NCBI GenBank assembly: GCA_036023115.1
Contig: JAYKKT010000047.1
Location: 3,092,501-3,156,500, forward strand
Reading direction: 5' to 3'
Length of the DNA: 64,000 nucleotides
Source of the DNA: Brasenia schreberi
Lineage: Eukaryota; Streptophyta; Magnoliopsida; Nymphaeales; Cabombaceae
Part shown: piece by piece, positions 1 through 10,717 of the stretch
Layout: every line of letters starts with the position of its first letter
Numbering within the stretch: the stretch's first letter is position 1
Translations under genes and position numbers: made by a program
Notes under the pieces: generated by a model
Told to the model about the DNA's origin: nothing
The model's input: only the letters and a program-made list of their open reading frames with translations
Database searches by the model: none

Positions 1-257
1 CAACCTTTATTAAAGGGATACTTTTACCTTTATTCCTTTTCGGCCATACTGAGTGGCTGTCGCTGTCATGACTGTCTCTGTCTGTGTCGTATCTGTCTTG
101 CTTTTGTATTGGTGTCTCTGCTTGCTGTTTTTTTGGATGACACGCTATTTACAGACTCGTATATACGGGACACGTATATACTTACATGAGACTCGTATAT
201 ACTGGATTGCATATACTTACATGACTCTACCTGGATTATACGGTATTTATACCTGTA
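1..257. other. Non-coding end beside the viral-like ORF
   Basis: No gene is seen here. The stretch has several imperfect direct repeats built on the motif ACTCGTATATAC, with spaced TATAC/TACATG words. It lies just past the stop codon of the minus-strand ORF at 258-1340, so it may be what is left of that viral element's intergenic region. This is inferred from position only. Confidence 0.3.
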
Positions 258-1340
258 TTACTCCAGCTTGACTTGAAGGTCTAGTTCTAGTTCTGCCTGG
301 CAGATCTTGCATGTGTGTTCTGGAACATGTGCAAATGTCTTGCAGTAGCTCCTTTCACTGGCTGTTGTAGTGATTCTCTTTTTGAATGCTCTAGTGGTGG
401 ATCTTTCTTCTGGCTTGCTCATGCTGTGTAGCCATCTTGCAATTTCTTCATGGTTGCCTGGTTTGGTGGTTGTTGCCTGAGAGTAGACTATCTGGTAGTT
501 GTCTGAGTGGTATAGCCATACATTGTGTTCTTCAGTGAATTGACTTAACAGTTCATTAAATGCTAACCTTAAGTTCCATATCCTTTTATTTAGGATAAAT
601 TGGGGTAAGTCAGTAAGAATGATTTCTGGTTGGATGGTTGTTTCTGGAATTAACAAGGATTTTGTAATTCCTAGTTTGACAACATGGATAGGGACAAGTA
701 TATCGGTCTGAGTGAGTTCAGCAAAGGTGTTGTAAAACCTCACATAAATGAGACTTGACTTGGTTATGGCTAGGTAGGTCTTGACTGCTTTATACAGGAT
801 TGGTAATTCTTGGAGTTCACTTCCTGTACTTGTGTAAAGGGTATGCATTAGGCCATAGGTGAAACAGGTCTTGACTAGTTGTGGATTGGTATTTGGTAAT
901 GCCAATAGTTTATTATATCCCTGCATAGGCTGGGTGCTATAGCCTTCTGTATCTGGGACATTGTCTTGTCTGGGTTTTGAATTCAAATGGTTTAGGATTT
1001 GGTGCAAACCAACTAGATATTTTTGGGTCACAAAAGATTGTGCTGACTTTTGGGTTTGAATGGCTTGAGTATATGTCTGGAGCTGTGGTGGTATGAATGG
1101 TATTTCTTTGAATAAGGTCTTAGTGGGTTCAAACTTTCCCGCTAAGTTTATATTTTTGAATTTGTGGGTAGGCTGAGTCTTTTGACTAGTTCTAGGTTGG
1201 CTTTCTTGGATACTGTTTTTGGGTAGGCTAACTGATGTGCTGGTCTCACACATCTCCTGACTAAGTAGCTCAATGGTCTTTTTAGCCGTTGAATTGCGTG
1301 CTGCATGAACAATGTTAGTTTGAGGGATAATCCCTGGCAT
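258..1340 (-). CDS. 360-residue ORF downstream of an endogenous pararetrovirus pol; function unknown
   Basis: This is an uninterrupted ATG-to-stop reading frame of 360 codons. It lies about 160 bp downstream, on the same strand, of decayed Caulimoviridae-type protease-reverse transcriptase-RNase H sequence. I recognise no domain. The protein is rich in Thr, Gln and Lys. Its C-terminal end has a CxxC pair (EHTCKICQ, near residues 341-348) beside an acidic tail. Several Caulimoviridae genera carry one ORF after pol (ORF VI transactivator in caulimoviruses, ORF IV in tungroviruses, ORF2 in some florendoviruses), so the position fits such a protein, but I see no diagnostic motif. It is odd that this frame is intact while the adjacent pol is full of stops. 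It may be untested by selection or simply lucky; expression is not implied. Confidence 0.55.
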   Translation of the reverse strand: MPGIIPQTNIVHAARNSTAKKTIELLSQEMCETSTSVSLPKNSIQESQPRTSQKTQPTHKFKNINLAGKFEPTKTLFKEIPFIPPQLQTYTQAIQTQKSAQSFVTQKYLVGLHQILNHLNSKPRQDNVPDTEGYSTQPMQGYNKLLALPNTNPQLVKTCFTYGLMHTLYTSTGSELQELPILYKAVKTYLAITKSSLIYVRFYNTFAELTQTDILVPIHVVKLGITKSLLIPETTIQPEIILTDLPQFILNKRIWNLRLAFNELLSQFTEEHNVWLYHSDNYQIVYSQATTTKPGNHEEIARWLHSMSKPEERSTTRAFKKRITTTASERSYCKTFAHVPEHTCKICQAELELDLQVKLE

Positions 1341-1499
1341 AGCGCCTATATGAGTTTTAATACTTAGTATTTCTTCTCTAAGTATTTTAACTTCTAAGGT
1401 TAATTCATTTATCTATTGCTGTAATATTTCTTCTGTAGTAAGTGGTTCTTCCTGCAAATGATAAACACGTTAGTGCACATATATTCATTCATGCTATTA

Positions 1500-3212
1500 A
1501 TGCAATACATTTCTATATGATTTCATGGAGAGACTTGGCACATATGTCCGCAACTCCATTACTTTCACATCCTAGCTGAGGATTTCTAGATAATATGTCT
1601 GCTACTTGATTATCAGCGGTTTTAAGTAACTCTACCGTATAATCAAAAGCATTGATTTCAGTAACTTCTGAGAATGTACTTCTGAGAAATACTATCTGCT
1701 AACTTATGTTTCAGCCAATACATAACTTGAGTGTTATCTGTTCTAAGTATAAAATTAGTAAAGACAACATATATTTCAAAGTGTAGTATAGCATTGTAAC
1801 AAGCTTGTAATTCTTTTCTATTGATTTCCCATTTAACTTGTGTTTCATTGAATGTGCCTGAATGGTATCTGCATAACTGTTCAGTTTTTGAATTGTTATA
1901 TTTAAATTTTAATACTGATCCATAATTAAGATCACTTGCATCACTTTCTATAATCCATTTAAATGGCTTGTTTTCATCTGAGAATTCTAATTTTGGTAAA
2001 TCTTTACATGCTTCTTTGATTGATTGTATATATTTTTTATCTTCATCATTCCATGTATATTCTATATTTTTCTTTTGTTTCTTTTGCAGAGGTAAACATA
2101 GCTTGGCTATCTTGGGTACATATTCTCTTATCTAGTTTACTAAGCCTAGAAATGACTGTAGTTTTTTAGTTGTATCTATACAATCATCATGTTTAGCTAT
2201 CTTTTCTACAATATGGTTCTGCATTTTGATGCCTGCTTTATCTATCTCAATGCCTAGGAATTCTATTTGGTTTTTGCATAGTTCTGCTTTCTTCTTACTC
2301 AAGCTTACACCTGCTTGTTCTACATAATGTATAAATGCTTCGAGTAATTGCATGTGTTCTTCATATGTATGTGATTAGAGTAATATATCATCTATGTATA
2401 TGACACAGTTATTTAGTCATTTGAATTGTTGATCCATGAAGTTCTGATATCTTCTAGGTGCATGGTAATACATTCCATTCATAAAATCCACTAGGTACTG
2501 TAAATGCTGTTAAGTTTTTACTTTGTTCATCTAACTTCAAATGATAAAATCCACTTTTACAATCAAACTTGCTAAAATAACTATATCCTGAAATTTGTTT
2601 TAGTTTCAGTATCTTGTTGGGTATTGGATAGTTATAACTCTTTGTTTTGGCATTTAAGTTTCTATAGTCTATAACCATTCTAGTTTTACCTCGTTTTTAT
2701 TCTGAATGTTTATTTACTATGAAGGCTGGACTATTATGCTTTGAATTTGATTTTTGGATATAATGGTTATCTAATAACTCTTTTATGTGCATGTCAAATT
2801 CTGGTAGATCTGATGGTGTATACTTTAATGGTAGTTGATGGATTATACTATCTTCATTCATCAATTCTATCTTTACTGTTGTTTTATGCCTTTCCCAGTA
2901 TTCTAATGGGTTTTCTGAGTAGAGTGTTTCTAACTTGGCTTGAAGTGATTCTAGTTTATCTATGGCATAGATATGTAGGCTGATTGAATGTATCTTTTTT
3001 TATTCCATTCTTTGTGTTATTTTTTCATCTCCTTTCATCCATTGTTGTTCTTTCTTTTCTGAATTGGTTGTGATAAGGGCTGAGACCTTATGCTTGCATG
3101 GAGTGGTTAAGTAAAAATATTTTTCAGTGATTGTGATTGGTAAGTAAGAGTTTAGGAATGGTTGTCCTAAAATCATATCTTTACCTTCTATTTCAAAACA
3201 ACCAACCACCAT
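1500..3212 (-). pseudogene. Endogenous pararetrovirus protease-RT-RNase H remnant (EPRV1)
   Basis: Read on the minus strand, this is a decayed Caulimoviridae pol. From 3212 downward there is an aspartic-protease end (DMILGQPF). RT blocks follow at about 2680-2130: the VIDYRNLN motif, FSKFDCKSGFYH, a YIDD catalytic motif at 2387-2398 followed at once by an in-frame stop, and FLGIEIDKAG in the connection region. RNase H follows at about 2000-1600, with the acidic positions visible in ESDASD, NRKEL and RTDN. Several stops and frame changes break the frame, so it cannot yield a full enzyme. The order protease, RT, RNase H, then one more ORF (258-1340) matches Caulimoviridae with a trailing ORF. 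Sequence style is nearer caulimo/florendo/tungro-type than badnavirus; the genus is not certain. At its 5' side (3213) it abuts plus-strand viral-like sequence, which means an inversion. Confidence 0.8.
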
Positions 3213-3215
3213 ATT

Positions 3216-3227
3216 TGGTATAAGAGC
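3216..3227 (+). other. Initiator-tRNA-Met primer-binding-site-like motif
   Basis: TGGTATAAGAGC differs at one base from TGGTATCAGAGC, the usual site complementary to initiator tRNA-Met in plant pararetroviruses and many LTR elements. The same 12-mer occurs, on the other strand, next to an LTR at 35618-35629. Here it sits exactly at the junction between the inverted pol segment and the plus-strand small ORFs, where a Caulimoviridae genome would have its minus-strand priming site upstream of ORF1. Confidence 0.55.
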
Positions 3228-3231
3228 CTAA

Positions 3232-3315
3232 TATGAGTCAGAGCTTAACTGCAAAAATTTAGAGCCTAATTCATACACTAATGGTAAAAATCCAGAATCT
3301 AAAGTAGAAATATGA
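3232..3315 (+). pseudogene. Tail of a first viral-like ORF, no ATG
   Basis: A 27-codon open stretch between a TAA (3229-3231) and a TGA (3313-3315) that overlaps the next ORF's start as ATGA. It has no ATG. Badnavirus and tungrovirus first ORFs can start at non-AUG codons, so it could be an ORF1 remnant. It is far shorter than the family norm, so the leader and ORF1 are probably deleted here. Confidence 0.3.
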
Positions 3316-3533
3316 AAAAACCTCAACAGAAAACACCTAAGTATATGTTACTTATTATGGATCATATAAAACTACTGAAAATAATCTTATTAGAAATAAT
3401 ATTAAACAATCTGACGCCAAATAGATATTACAGATTCAGTCAAATATATAGTCTGGAAGAGTTATTACAGTACATAATACATCTTCGAAACATAGAATTT
3501 ACAGATGATATCATAATAAAATTTATAAGATGA
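3312..3533 (+). CDS. Small viral-like ORF linked by ATGA overlaps (73 aa)
   Basis: A 73-codon ORF, very basic at the start (MKKPQQKTPKY) and otherwise rich in Ile and Leu. It starts and ends in ATGA overlaps with its neighbours (3312-3315 and 3530-3533). That 4-nt stop/start overlap is the arrangement of the small ORFs ahead of the polyprotein in badnaviruses and tungroviruses. I cannot assign a function from the sequence. It is best read as the second small ORF of the EPRV1 genome, in the opposite direction to that element's pol. Confidence 0.45.
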   Translation: MKKPQQKTPKYMLLIMDHIKLLKIILLEIILNNLTPNRYYRFSQIYSLEELLQYIIHLRNIEFTDDIIIKFIR

Positions 3534-3685
3534 AAAAACACACTGGAGACATAAAAATTGATTTAGAAATCATTATACAGAACCAACATGAATTATTTGA
3601 AATGCTTAAAAAAATCATAGCAGAAATATTCATGGAAATAAAGGAACCAATGAGTGAACCATGGGAAGTATATAAAAGAACATGA
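3530..3685 (+). CDS. Small viral-like ORF (51 aa)
   Basis: A 51-codon ORF that begins at the ATG of the ATGA overlap with the 73-aa ORF and ends in another ATGA overlap with the following ORF (3682-3685). The middle is an amphipathic, Ile/Leu/Glu-rich stretch that could form a short coiled coil, as in the small virion-associated proteins of this family. Assignment rests on gene order and the overlap style only. Confidence 0.4.
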   Translation: MKKHTGDIKIDLEIIIQNQHELFEMLKKIIAEIFMEIKEPMSEPWEVYKRT

Positions 3686-4085
3686 ATAACACAGAATACA
3701 CAGTAAAGATTAAGAAAAAACCAGATCCGCATGGACAAGAAACAGAAATTCATATAACAAATCAAGGTAGAAGATTCGTAAGAACGGATTATAACAAGTA
3801 TTATTTACTTAGAAATGACTCAATTATAAGTTTAGAAACTTATGGTGAACAATTAGCCAGATTAGCACATGAAAACAATTATGCAAATAGTTGGGATTCT
3901 TGGTCTGAGGAATCAGACAAGGATAAGCCAATTAGAACAGTACGTATCAAGGATAAGACAGATAAGTCATATAACTTATCAAACCAGTCCGAACAAGTAC
4001 CAGTACTTTATCCAACTCAAAATAGATTTAAACCTATACAAGTTCCAGATCCAACTTATGTTGCATGTGCAAAAAAGGGGGAAAT
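3682..4085 (+). pseudogene. N-terminal part of a viral-like polyprotein ORF, cut by a LINE
   Basis: The third ORF of the ATGA-linked chain. About 134 codons of hydrophilic protein are seen, with charged, Ser/Trp-rich motifs such as WDSWSEESDKD. The frame then runs by chance into LINE reverse-transcriptase sequence at about 4086, so the apparent 273-residue frame (3682-4503) is a fusion artefact. In badnaviruses and tungroviruses the ORF at this place is the movement/coat/protease/RT polyprotein; only the beginning survives here. Confidence 0.45.
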
Positions 4086-5015
4086 AGGTGGTGAAGGAAC
4101 GACGGACTTCTTTGAAGTTAATATTGGGTTACATCAAGGATCAACTTTAAGTCCATACTTATTTATAATGGTGATGGATGAGTTAACAAAACATATTCAA
4201 GATGAAGTACCTTGGTGTATGTTATTTGCAGATGACATTGTATTAGTGGAGGAGTCTAAGGAAAAAGTTAATAGAAAATTGGAACTATGGAGAGAAACAT
4301 TAGAAAGCAAAGGCCTCCGACTTAGTAGAACAAAGACAGAATATATGGAATGTAAGTTTGATCATTTGGTTACTTCCGAGGACATGGAAATTAAAATTGA
4401 CACGCATTGCATTCCTGAAAAGGAAAGTTTTAAATACCTAGGGTCAATTTTTCTGGAAGAATTAATGGAGATGTTACACATAGAATTAATGCTGGTTGGT
4501 TAAAATGGAGAGGAGCATCAGGTATTCTTTGTGATTAGAAGATACCATTAAAGTTAAAAGGTAAATATTATAGAGCAGCAATTAGGCCTGCCATGTTTTA
4601 TGGTTCTGAGTGTTGGGCAGTTAATCATCAACATGTACAAAAGATGTCTGTGACAGAAATGAAGATGTTGAGATGGATGAGTGGTCATACAAGAAAAGAC
4701 CGTATACATAATGAGGTTATTAGAAACAAATTAGGAGTGGCACCAATAGAGGATAAAATGAGAGAACATCGTTTAAGATGGTTTGGACATATAGAAAGAA
4801 GATCAAAAGAAGAACCTGTAAGAAGGTTAGAAAAACTAAATTTGGAAAGTATTAAAAGAGGTAGAGGACGACCACAAAAGTGTTGGAAAGAAACAATAAA
4901 GAATGATCTAGCTTATTGGGAGTTAACTGCTAACATGGCACACGATAGGGATCTGTGGAAACAAAGAATCCATGTAGCCGACCCCGTCTAGTATGGGAAA
5001 AGGCTTAGTTGTTGT
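4086..5015 (+). mobile_element. RTE-type LINE, 5'-truncated 3' portion (copy A)
   Basis: Reverse-transcriptase and C-terminal sequence of a non-LTR retrotransposon, closely related to the copies at 27.2-29.2, 38.1-40.1 and 40.5-42.6 kb. RT motifs seen: [13 protein letters not shown] and the catalytic FADD (MLFADDIVL). A frame break lies near 4450 and stops follow. After about 4590 the C-terminal part is open again ([20 protein letters not shown], ending RIHVADPV). The 3' end is the family's GTAGCCGACCCCGTCTAG tail followed by TTG repeats at 5006-5015, the RTE habit of ending in a short simple repeat and not poly(A). No target-site duplication is evident. It truncates the viral-like ORF at 3682. 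Confidence 0.85.
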
Positions 5016-5596
5016 TTTTGTATGATAAGCTTATGACACCTTATGATATAGCCTTGTATCTTATTATGCAGAGACCATTTGCTTTACAAAGCCATATTGC
5101 ATCAAAACCCCTTTAGATACAATATGTTGATACACAAAGTACGTCATAGTGTTTTTTGACCATAATATGAAAACAATATGAGTTCATAATAACGCGTATG
5201 TATCAGCTAAGGTTATGTATATAAATAACTAGTTTGGCCCTTATAGTGTAAGTTTGTTCTTTCTTCCTTCTTATATACCTTTAATTCTGGTAGTTTTAGC
5301 CTGGTCACGCTCATCAAGCGCATTTTGCAAATCGTAAAGTATGATTGAAAGTGGAAAAGCGTACTTATTATCAACCTTAACCATATTATAAGACATGCAG
5401 CTCCCTGTGGTGGCTCTCTTCTTCCAACTCTCCCACGTGGAGAAGCCTTTCTTTATGATGGTAAATGGCATGACAAAAAATAGATATGCTGCAAAATATT
5501 TCCAACAACCCATGGCACACAAAGGAGACGGTAGAAGTATGAGTAAGCTAAATCAGAGGTAAATTGTTCCTGCACACAAGCAAAACAAGCACCTAC
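5016..5596. other. Intron sequence, no feature seen
   Basis: Downstream of the last visible DUF4091 exon (donor at 5596). An ORF on the minus strand at 5271-5522 has no resemblance to the next expected part of that protein. I see no other gene or repeat. Confidence 0.4.
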
Positions 5597-8500
5597 CAGA
5601 ATAATATGTAGTAAGAACACGAGCATCAGGTGCATATGTTCGTATCTCATCAGACATGGCACGAATGGCTTCATACTGCTGAAGATTTAAAGGCTGACAT
5701 AGCATCAAAATGTTAGAATAAAAGGAACACCAATCATGTAGAAGAAAAAAGATACACTAAACACATTAAAGTAAATTGATGAATGGTCAGTTGAATATAT
5801 TGAAAAACAAAAATATACATTACTGAAAGGTTAAATAAACTTAAGAAAATTATTGAAAAGAAATGATACCTCGTCCCACAAGTAGAAATAAGAGTTCTTC
5901 CAGTGTGGCCTTGTCTTTAAAGTTTCAATTTCTTTTCGCAAAGCCTCTTTTGCTGCATTGCTACTGTAGTGTATAAAAAGTTCAGGATGCACAACAACTT
6001 GACCATATCGAGAAACAGCAACGCTTAAAAATGACTACAAATTACATACCATGAAAGAATAGGTGTATAGGGTACTGCATATGCTGCTAGTCTTGGATCC
6101 GAATAATATTCCTCAGAATTTGGATGGTCTGCTGCACTACAGCAAACACAAATATCAACTCCAGCTCAAAAAAAAGCAATCATCTTTCATGGGTAACAGA
6201 TTCAGTGTCAATGCTACAGATACAAAAATTATACGTTTGTAGATATTCATGACAAATATGCAAGGAAAACAAGGTCTGTGTCACTGTGTTATTCTAAAGA
6301 ATCTCACCAAGTTACTACAGTTACCATCAGTGTTAGTACAGACCTGGCCAAGGGCAGGTGTAAGCCAGCACACGCATGTTGTCACCCCATCTGCAAAAGA
6401 ACGGGCTTATCCTGTACTGAAGAAGCCACTTAAAATGCCTATCTAGTGCTTTGTACCACTCATCACTACCATGTTCAACACCAAACCTATCCTCAATAAC
6501 TGTCTCGGATATCTGAATAGACATTAAAGACAGATAATATATCCAATCAGGCAACACTCCAAAGACTCAACATATTCAAGCAGAAATAAGTTTAACACGG
6601 TAAATTGAGAAACAGGACTATAGAGCTGGTTTCAGATTTTTCTCTCGACAGCATGTTCCTGTTACCTTGAAACTTCTAGAAAAATGCACTAACTCCACTT
6701 AAATGAAGTGCCAAAAAAATGTTGCAAAATCAAAGTATTGAAATATAAGTTTCAAAATGTACATGACCATAACATATTAAAGTTATACTCGATGCAGCAA
6801 AAAATGTTTGATAACAACTTCAATGAATAAAAAGTACATATAGTTGGTTGTCTACTCTGATTTCTCTAATCAATTACCAACAAAATGAAGAATTAAACAG
6901 CACAGAATTTTTCAGATGTAACAATTTCCACATGAAGGACAACCGAGAACCACAAAAAGGATACCCCGAAGACAGCAGGAAGTGAAGGTGTAATTGGAAG
7001 AATGAAGTCCCAAACTGTCACATTCAGCTTGACACGAATGGAGAGATCTGCAGAAATGTCTTCATCCATTATGTCACCTGGCACACAATCTGGAGAAACT
7101 TCAGAAAATACTGGCATTTGCAAAATTGTCTTCAATGTAGTAGATGTAGCTTTGGCTCTTGCTAACTGCAAAAGAGAACCTTAGTTTGTTTATCAATTAC
7201 AGAGATGGGCCACATAATAGAAGGAAAGTTAAAAAACTGAAATCTGACAGGTGCATTTGCCCACCACTTCTTCAAATGATCTTCCTTCCGAATGATCCAC
7301 TAGAGAAAGACAACTCTCGAGGTTGCTCTTGATTTGGAGTGCACCGGATTTAGATATTCCTTTTAAGCAGCTGGAATTCCATCACATTAATTAGAAGCAT
7401 ACATTGATGGGGAAGACTTATCAATTGAAAACAAGTCTAAAATGTGAACAAAAAATCTAACTACATGAACACCAGGAAGATCAAAGCAAAGCATCCCATT
7501 AAGAAAGTTTAAATAGCACACATTCAAAAGGCATGCTGAAACATAACAAAACAAGGAATTTTACTTTGTCTCAGACTTCAAGGCAGTCACTAAGATCTCC
7601 CCTTCATATTGGCCAGGTGGTTGTGTAGCAGCTACGTCTATAGAAAGCCAAAGAGCTGAGGTTTCTCTGCATAACAAAGAATGAACTATATTAGCCACAA
7701 TCAGTGAAAAGGGTCACCTTGATAACCATATTATAATGTTATTCTCTTCCAAATTAAGTGAGCAGTACCCTGGAAATATGTTTATAAGAGTCGCTGGTAG
7801 ATCAAGAGGTACAAGAGCATCAGGCACACCTAAGACAGGCACCACATGACGCAACTTCAGTGATTCTCCAGCCACTAATCTGCCAACAAAAGGTTCCAGC
7901 CTTAAGTTCAAGAAAAAAATAAAGAAAGGGATAAATTAGAAGAAGCCGATATATTCACAATCAGCTATAGGCCAGAGTCCCAAATCACTGGAAAAACCTA
8001 TCGCCAGAACCAGAGCACAGATCAGAAATCTGGATTTGTACAGCACCAGCAGAACCAGGCCAACCCCAGGATACTTTAGCTCGCAAAGCAATTTGTGCAC
8101 TCTCCTTTTCATTTCTTGCAACCAAGAGGGATACCTGTAAAGATATTCAGAATTAACAATACAAATGTACCAAGAGGCTGTTTATGTCATGAAAAAATCA
8201 AATGGAAGTGGAAATTTGGTGGTCAAGTTCCCATTTATCGCAAGCACAGGATTAGTATTTTGGAAATGAAGTCATCCATGTTCCACAAAAACAAGAAATG
8301 ATAGTGGCCATGGGAAGCACCGGCTATTATTTTCAGAAAAATGTTTTCTGGAAAAATGTCATGAAGCACACACACACACTTGTACCCTGTGTCTCCCCCT
8401 CTCTCTCATCTTCTTATTTGTGCCATGCCCACCATGATGTGACCATCATGCTTGTATCTTCTTCCTTCTCTTAGTCTGTCTCTCTAGGCCCTTCCGTTTT

Positions 8501-10717
8501 CATTTTTCTCTCTTTCTTCCCTCCCTTCCCCCCTCCCTCTCCCCTCGTTGCTCTCTCACAGGGGTCCTGGCTCTCTCTGTAACCCCCAACCCTCACAGCA
8601 GCTTTCCATTATTTCACTCATCACTATAATCATTTTGAAATGGTCGGTGTGATAATATACATCAGTTACCTTATTTCTTTCTTTTTTATTTGCACAAAGC
8701 TTTTGACGAAATGTGGTAGAGGCCAGGATGTTACTAATTTCACTGTTCTCGGTAGAGGCTATCAAGAGAGTTTTTATGAGAAGCATTGCAGTGAAGGTAT
8801 GTTGAAACCTATATAGATTATTATTTTGTTAGGAAGTATCTCCTTGAATCATATCCATGTAGCCGACCCCGTCTAGTATGGGAAAAGGCTTAGTTGTTGT
8901 TGTTGTTGTATCTCCTTGAATCATATCTAATAGGAAAAAAATCTATTCTAATCATCCGTGTTTTCTATGGGACCTGCATTTTGGGCAACCTGTTCAGGGC
9001 ATGCCCATATCAAACTCTCATATTAAAGAGTTGAAGCAATTGTTCATGGCACTTTGTTGTGCTTCTATGTTCTGCTATAGATACGTTTTTTCCAGTTTCT
9101 ACACTTAATGGGTACACATATATGAACCACGTATAATCAAAATTCTCTAACTTAACTTAAGAATTGATTGCTAATTGTATCATATGATTTACATGTATAT
9201 ATGTACTGGACAACTCAAAATTCCTAACTCATAATTCAAATTCTTCTTGCTACTCATAACCTCTCTTGATTGTACACTCTATCCTACTGCTTGTGCTAAT
9301 TTAAAATGTACCATAATATGCAACTATCTTCCATAATTCATGTTCTTTAATTGATAATTATTCCTGTGCTCATCATTGAAGGTATTGAGCAATGTACTTA
9401 ACTCTTGGGAGCACTACTTGTACATGTATGGACATTGTGAAGTCATGTTCAAGGCATATGGTAGCTTGGGAGAAGCATAAAGCAGTTAGGTGTTGATTAC
9501 GCAAGTGGAAGCCAATGCAGTTGTCGCAGATGTGCTACTCTTGTGTCCATTTGGTTCTTCGTGTATGTATTGTACTTGAAGTTTGATTTATCTACTGTGA
9601 AACTATACAAATTGTATACTAATGATTGGTTTCATGTAGAGATTTGTATAAAGTTGACATAGTATTCTTATCTTGAGTAATGTCATTTCTTCTTGATCAT
9701 GTCTACTGGAGGATGGATAGGGCCAGAAGGTAACACCACTTAATGTACTTGGTTTTGGTTGGATAGATTGGTAGGAAATGAACAAGAGGTTGGTTCTAAC
9801 CATGCTTAGTGCATAAGTATTTGTTTGTTTTCATTATGTATTGCAAACACAAAATTATTAATTTCAGAAATAATAGTTTCCGTTATACTTTTGTTGCAAA
9901 CGCATAAACATTTGTTTCAGGAACTTTCCTTTTAAGAAACCATAATTCTAGAAATCCTTATTCTTTAGCTCCTACAAGTTTCATGATGCAAACAGGCTCT
10001 AAACATTTCACAGCCCGTGAAAGTTAGAAAATAGCATGCCAATTCCAAAATTACCATAATATAATGAAGTTTAAGATATTCTCATACTTCAAACATAATG
10101 TTCAACTCATTGACTTGCATAAACTAGAAGGTGACATTCAAGACAGTGTAAAAGGAAATCCCATCAGCTATAACAAGAAGCAATGCTGGAGCTGCAACAT
10201 GAAACGGATCAGGTGAGAAATCTGCCCTATTCAAAAAGACACGTTCTCTAAATATATGCATTGTGTCCTATGATTAACTTGGTTATACAGCAAGGAGTTT
10301 CAGAATCACCAGCTGTATTATGGAGGCCTTTTCTGGATAATTAATATTGATTTCTTAATTACTACTGCATCATACTTCTAAGTTTAAAAATATCACGTGA
10401 TAATTTATTGCACCATTTTTCACTCCAGTCTAGATAGGCATCATACATGACTGGACGTCAATGTGGCACCACAGGTTCCCATAATTTGCATCAAATTGGC
10501 CATGAACATCGCATGTATCACTTACAGGTTCCAAGGGCCTGGGCATTTCTTGTTGCCCAATAGTTGCAGTGCTTGACATACACCAAACATGCAATAAATC
10601 TGAAGATGGAACCTTTGTAGGATTTACTACTCCTCTAGCAAATTTTGGACAGTGCACGCCACCATCACTCCATCCATAACTGGTTCCTCCACCAGCTACA
10701 CCTTCTACAGGAGGCAT
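5597..10717 (-). CDS. DUF4091 / glycoside hydrolase 123-like protein, 5' ten coding exons
   Basis: Ten exons can be joined with GT-AG sites and a continuous frame: 10717-10526, 8134-7998, 7879-7769, 7666-7565, 7370-7265, 7165-6965, 6512-6344, 6131-6050, 5963-5870, 5693-5597 (1,291 nt, 430 codons). The ATG at 10717 gives MPPVEGVAGGGTSYGWSDGG. Exon 1 also extends 29 nt upstream to an acceptor at 10747, so a 5'-UTR exon is expected further up. Recognisable stretches are SSDLLHVWCM, VARNEKESAQIALR, VPVLGVPDALVPLDLP, VIEDRFGVEHGSDEW, LLQYRISPFFCRWGD and YFYLWDE|PLNLQQY. The WDEP motif (about residues 395-399) is where this fold has its acidic pair. Plant homologues are about 640 residues as I recall them, so about 200 C-terminal residues lie beyond position 1, with EPRV1 and LINE copy A in the intervening intron. 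The enzyme's substrate in plants is not established. Confidence 0.75.
7999..8133 (-). other. Note on DUF4091 exon 2 boundaries
   Basis: Exon 2 (8134-7998) starts after a CTTTACAG acceptor and ends at GATAG|GTTTTT. The donor is a weaker GTTTTT, but it is supported by frame: AG at the end joins A of exon 3 to make Arg in GDRLVAGES. Reading on past the donor gives a stop at once. Confidence 0.6.
8135..10525. other. DUF4091 intron 1
   Basis: A 2.4-kb intron. It holds a C/T-rich low-complexity stretch (about 8380-8560) and the 53-bp LINE micro-insertion at 8856-8908. No coding sequence is seen in the rest; it is A/T-rich. Confidence 0.6.
8856..8908 (+). mobile_element. 53-bp RTE LINE 3'-end micro-insertion (copy B)
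   Basis: Consists only of the last bases of the LINE family (CATGTAGCCGACCCCGTC... TTAG) plus five TTG units. It is flanked by a perfect direct repeat, TATCTCCTTGAATCATATC, at 8837-8855 and 8909-8927 (20 bp if the preceding G is counted). This is a complete retrotransposition event with extreme 5' truncation. Confidence 0.9.

Noticed and set aside
3682..4503. 273-residue ORF as a single gene
   Set aside because: It is a chance fusion: viral-like sequence to about 4085, then LINE reverse transcriptase.
5271..5522. 83-codon minus-strand ORF considered as the next DUF4091 exon
   Set aside because: No resemblance to the family's next segment, and no acceptor in the right phase after 5596.
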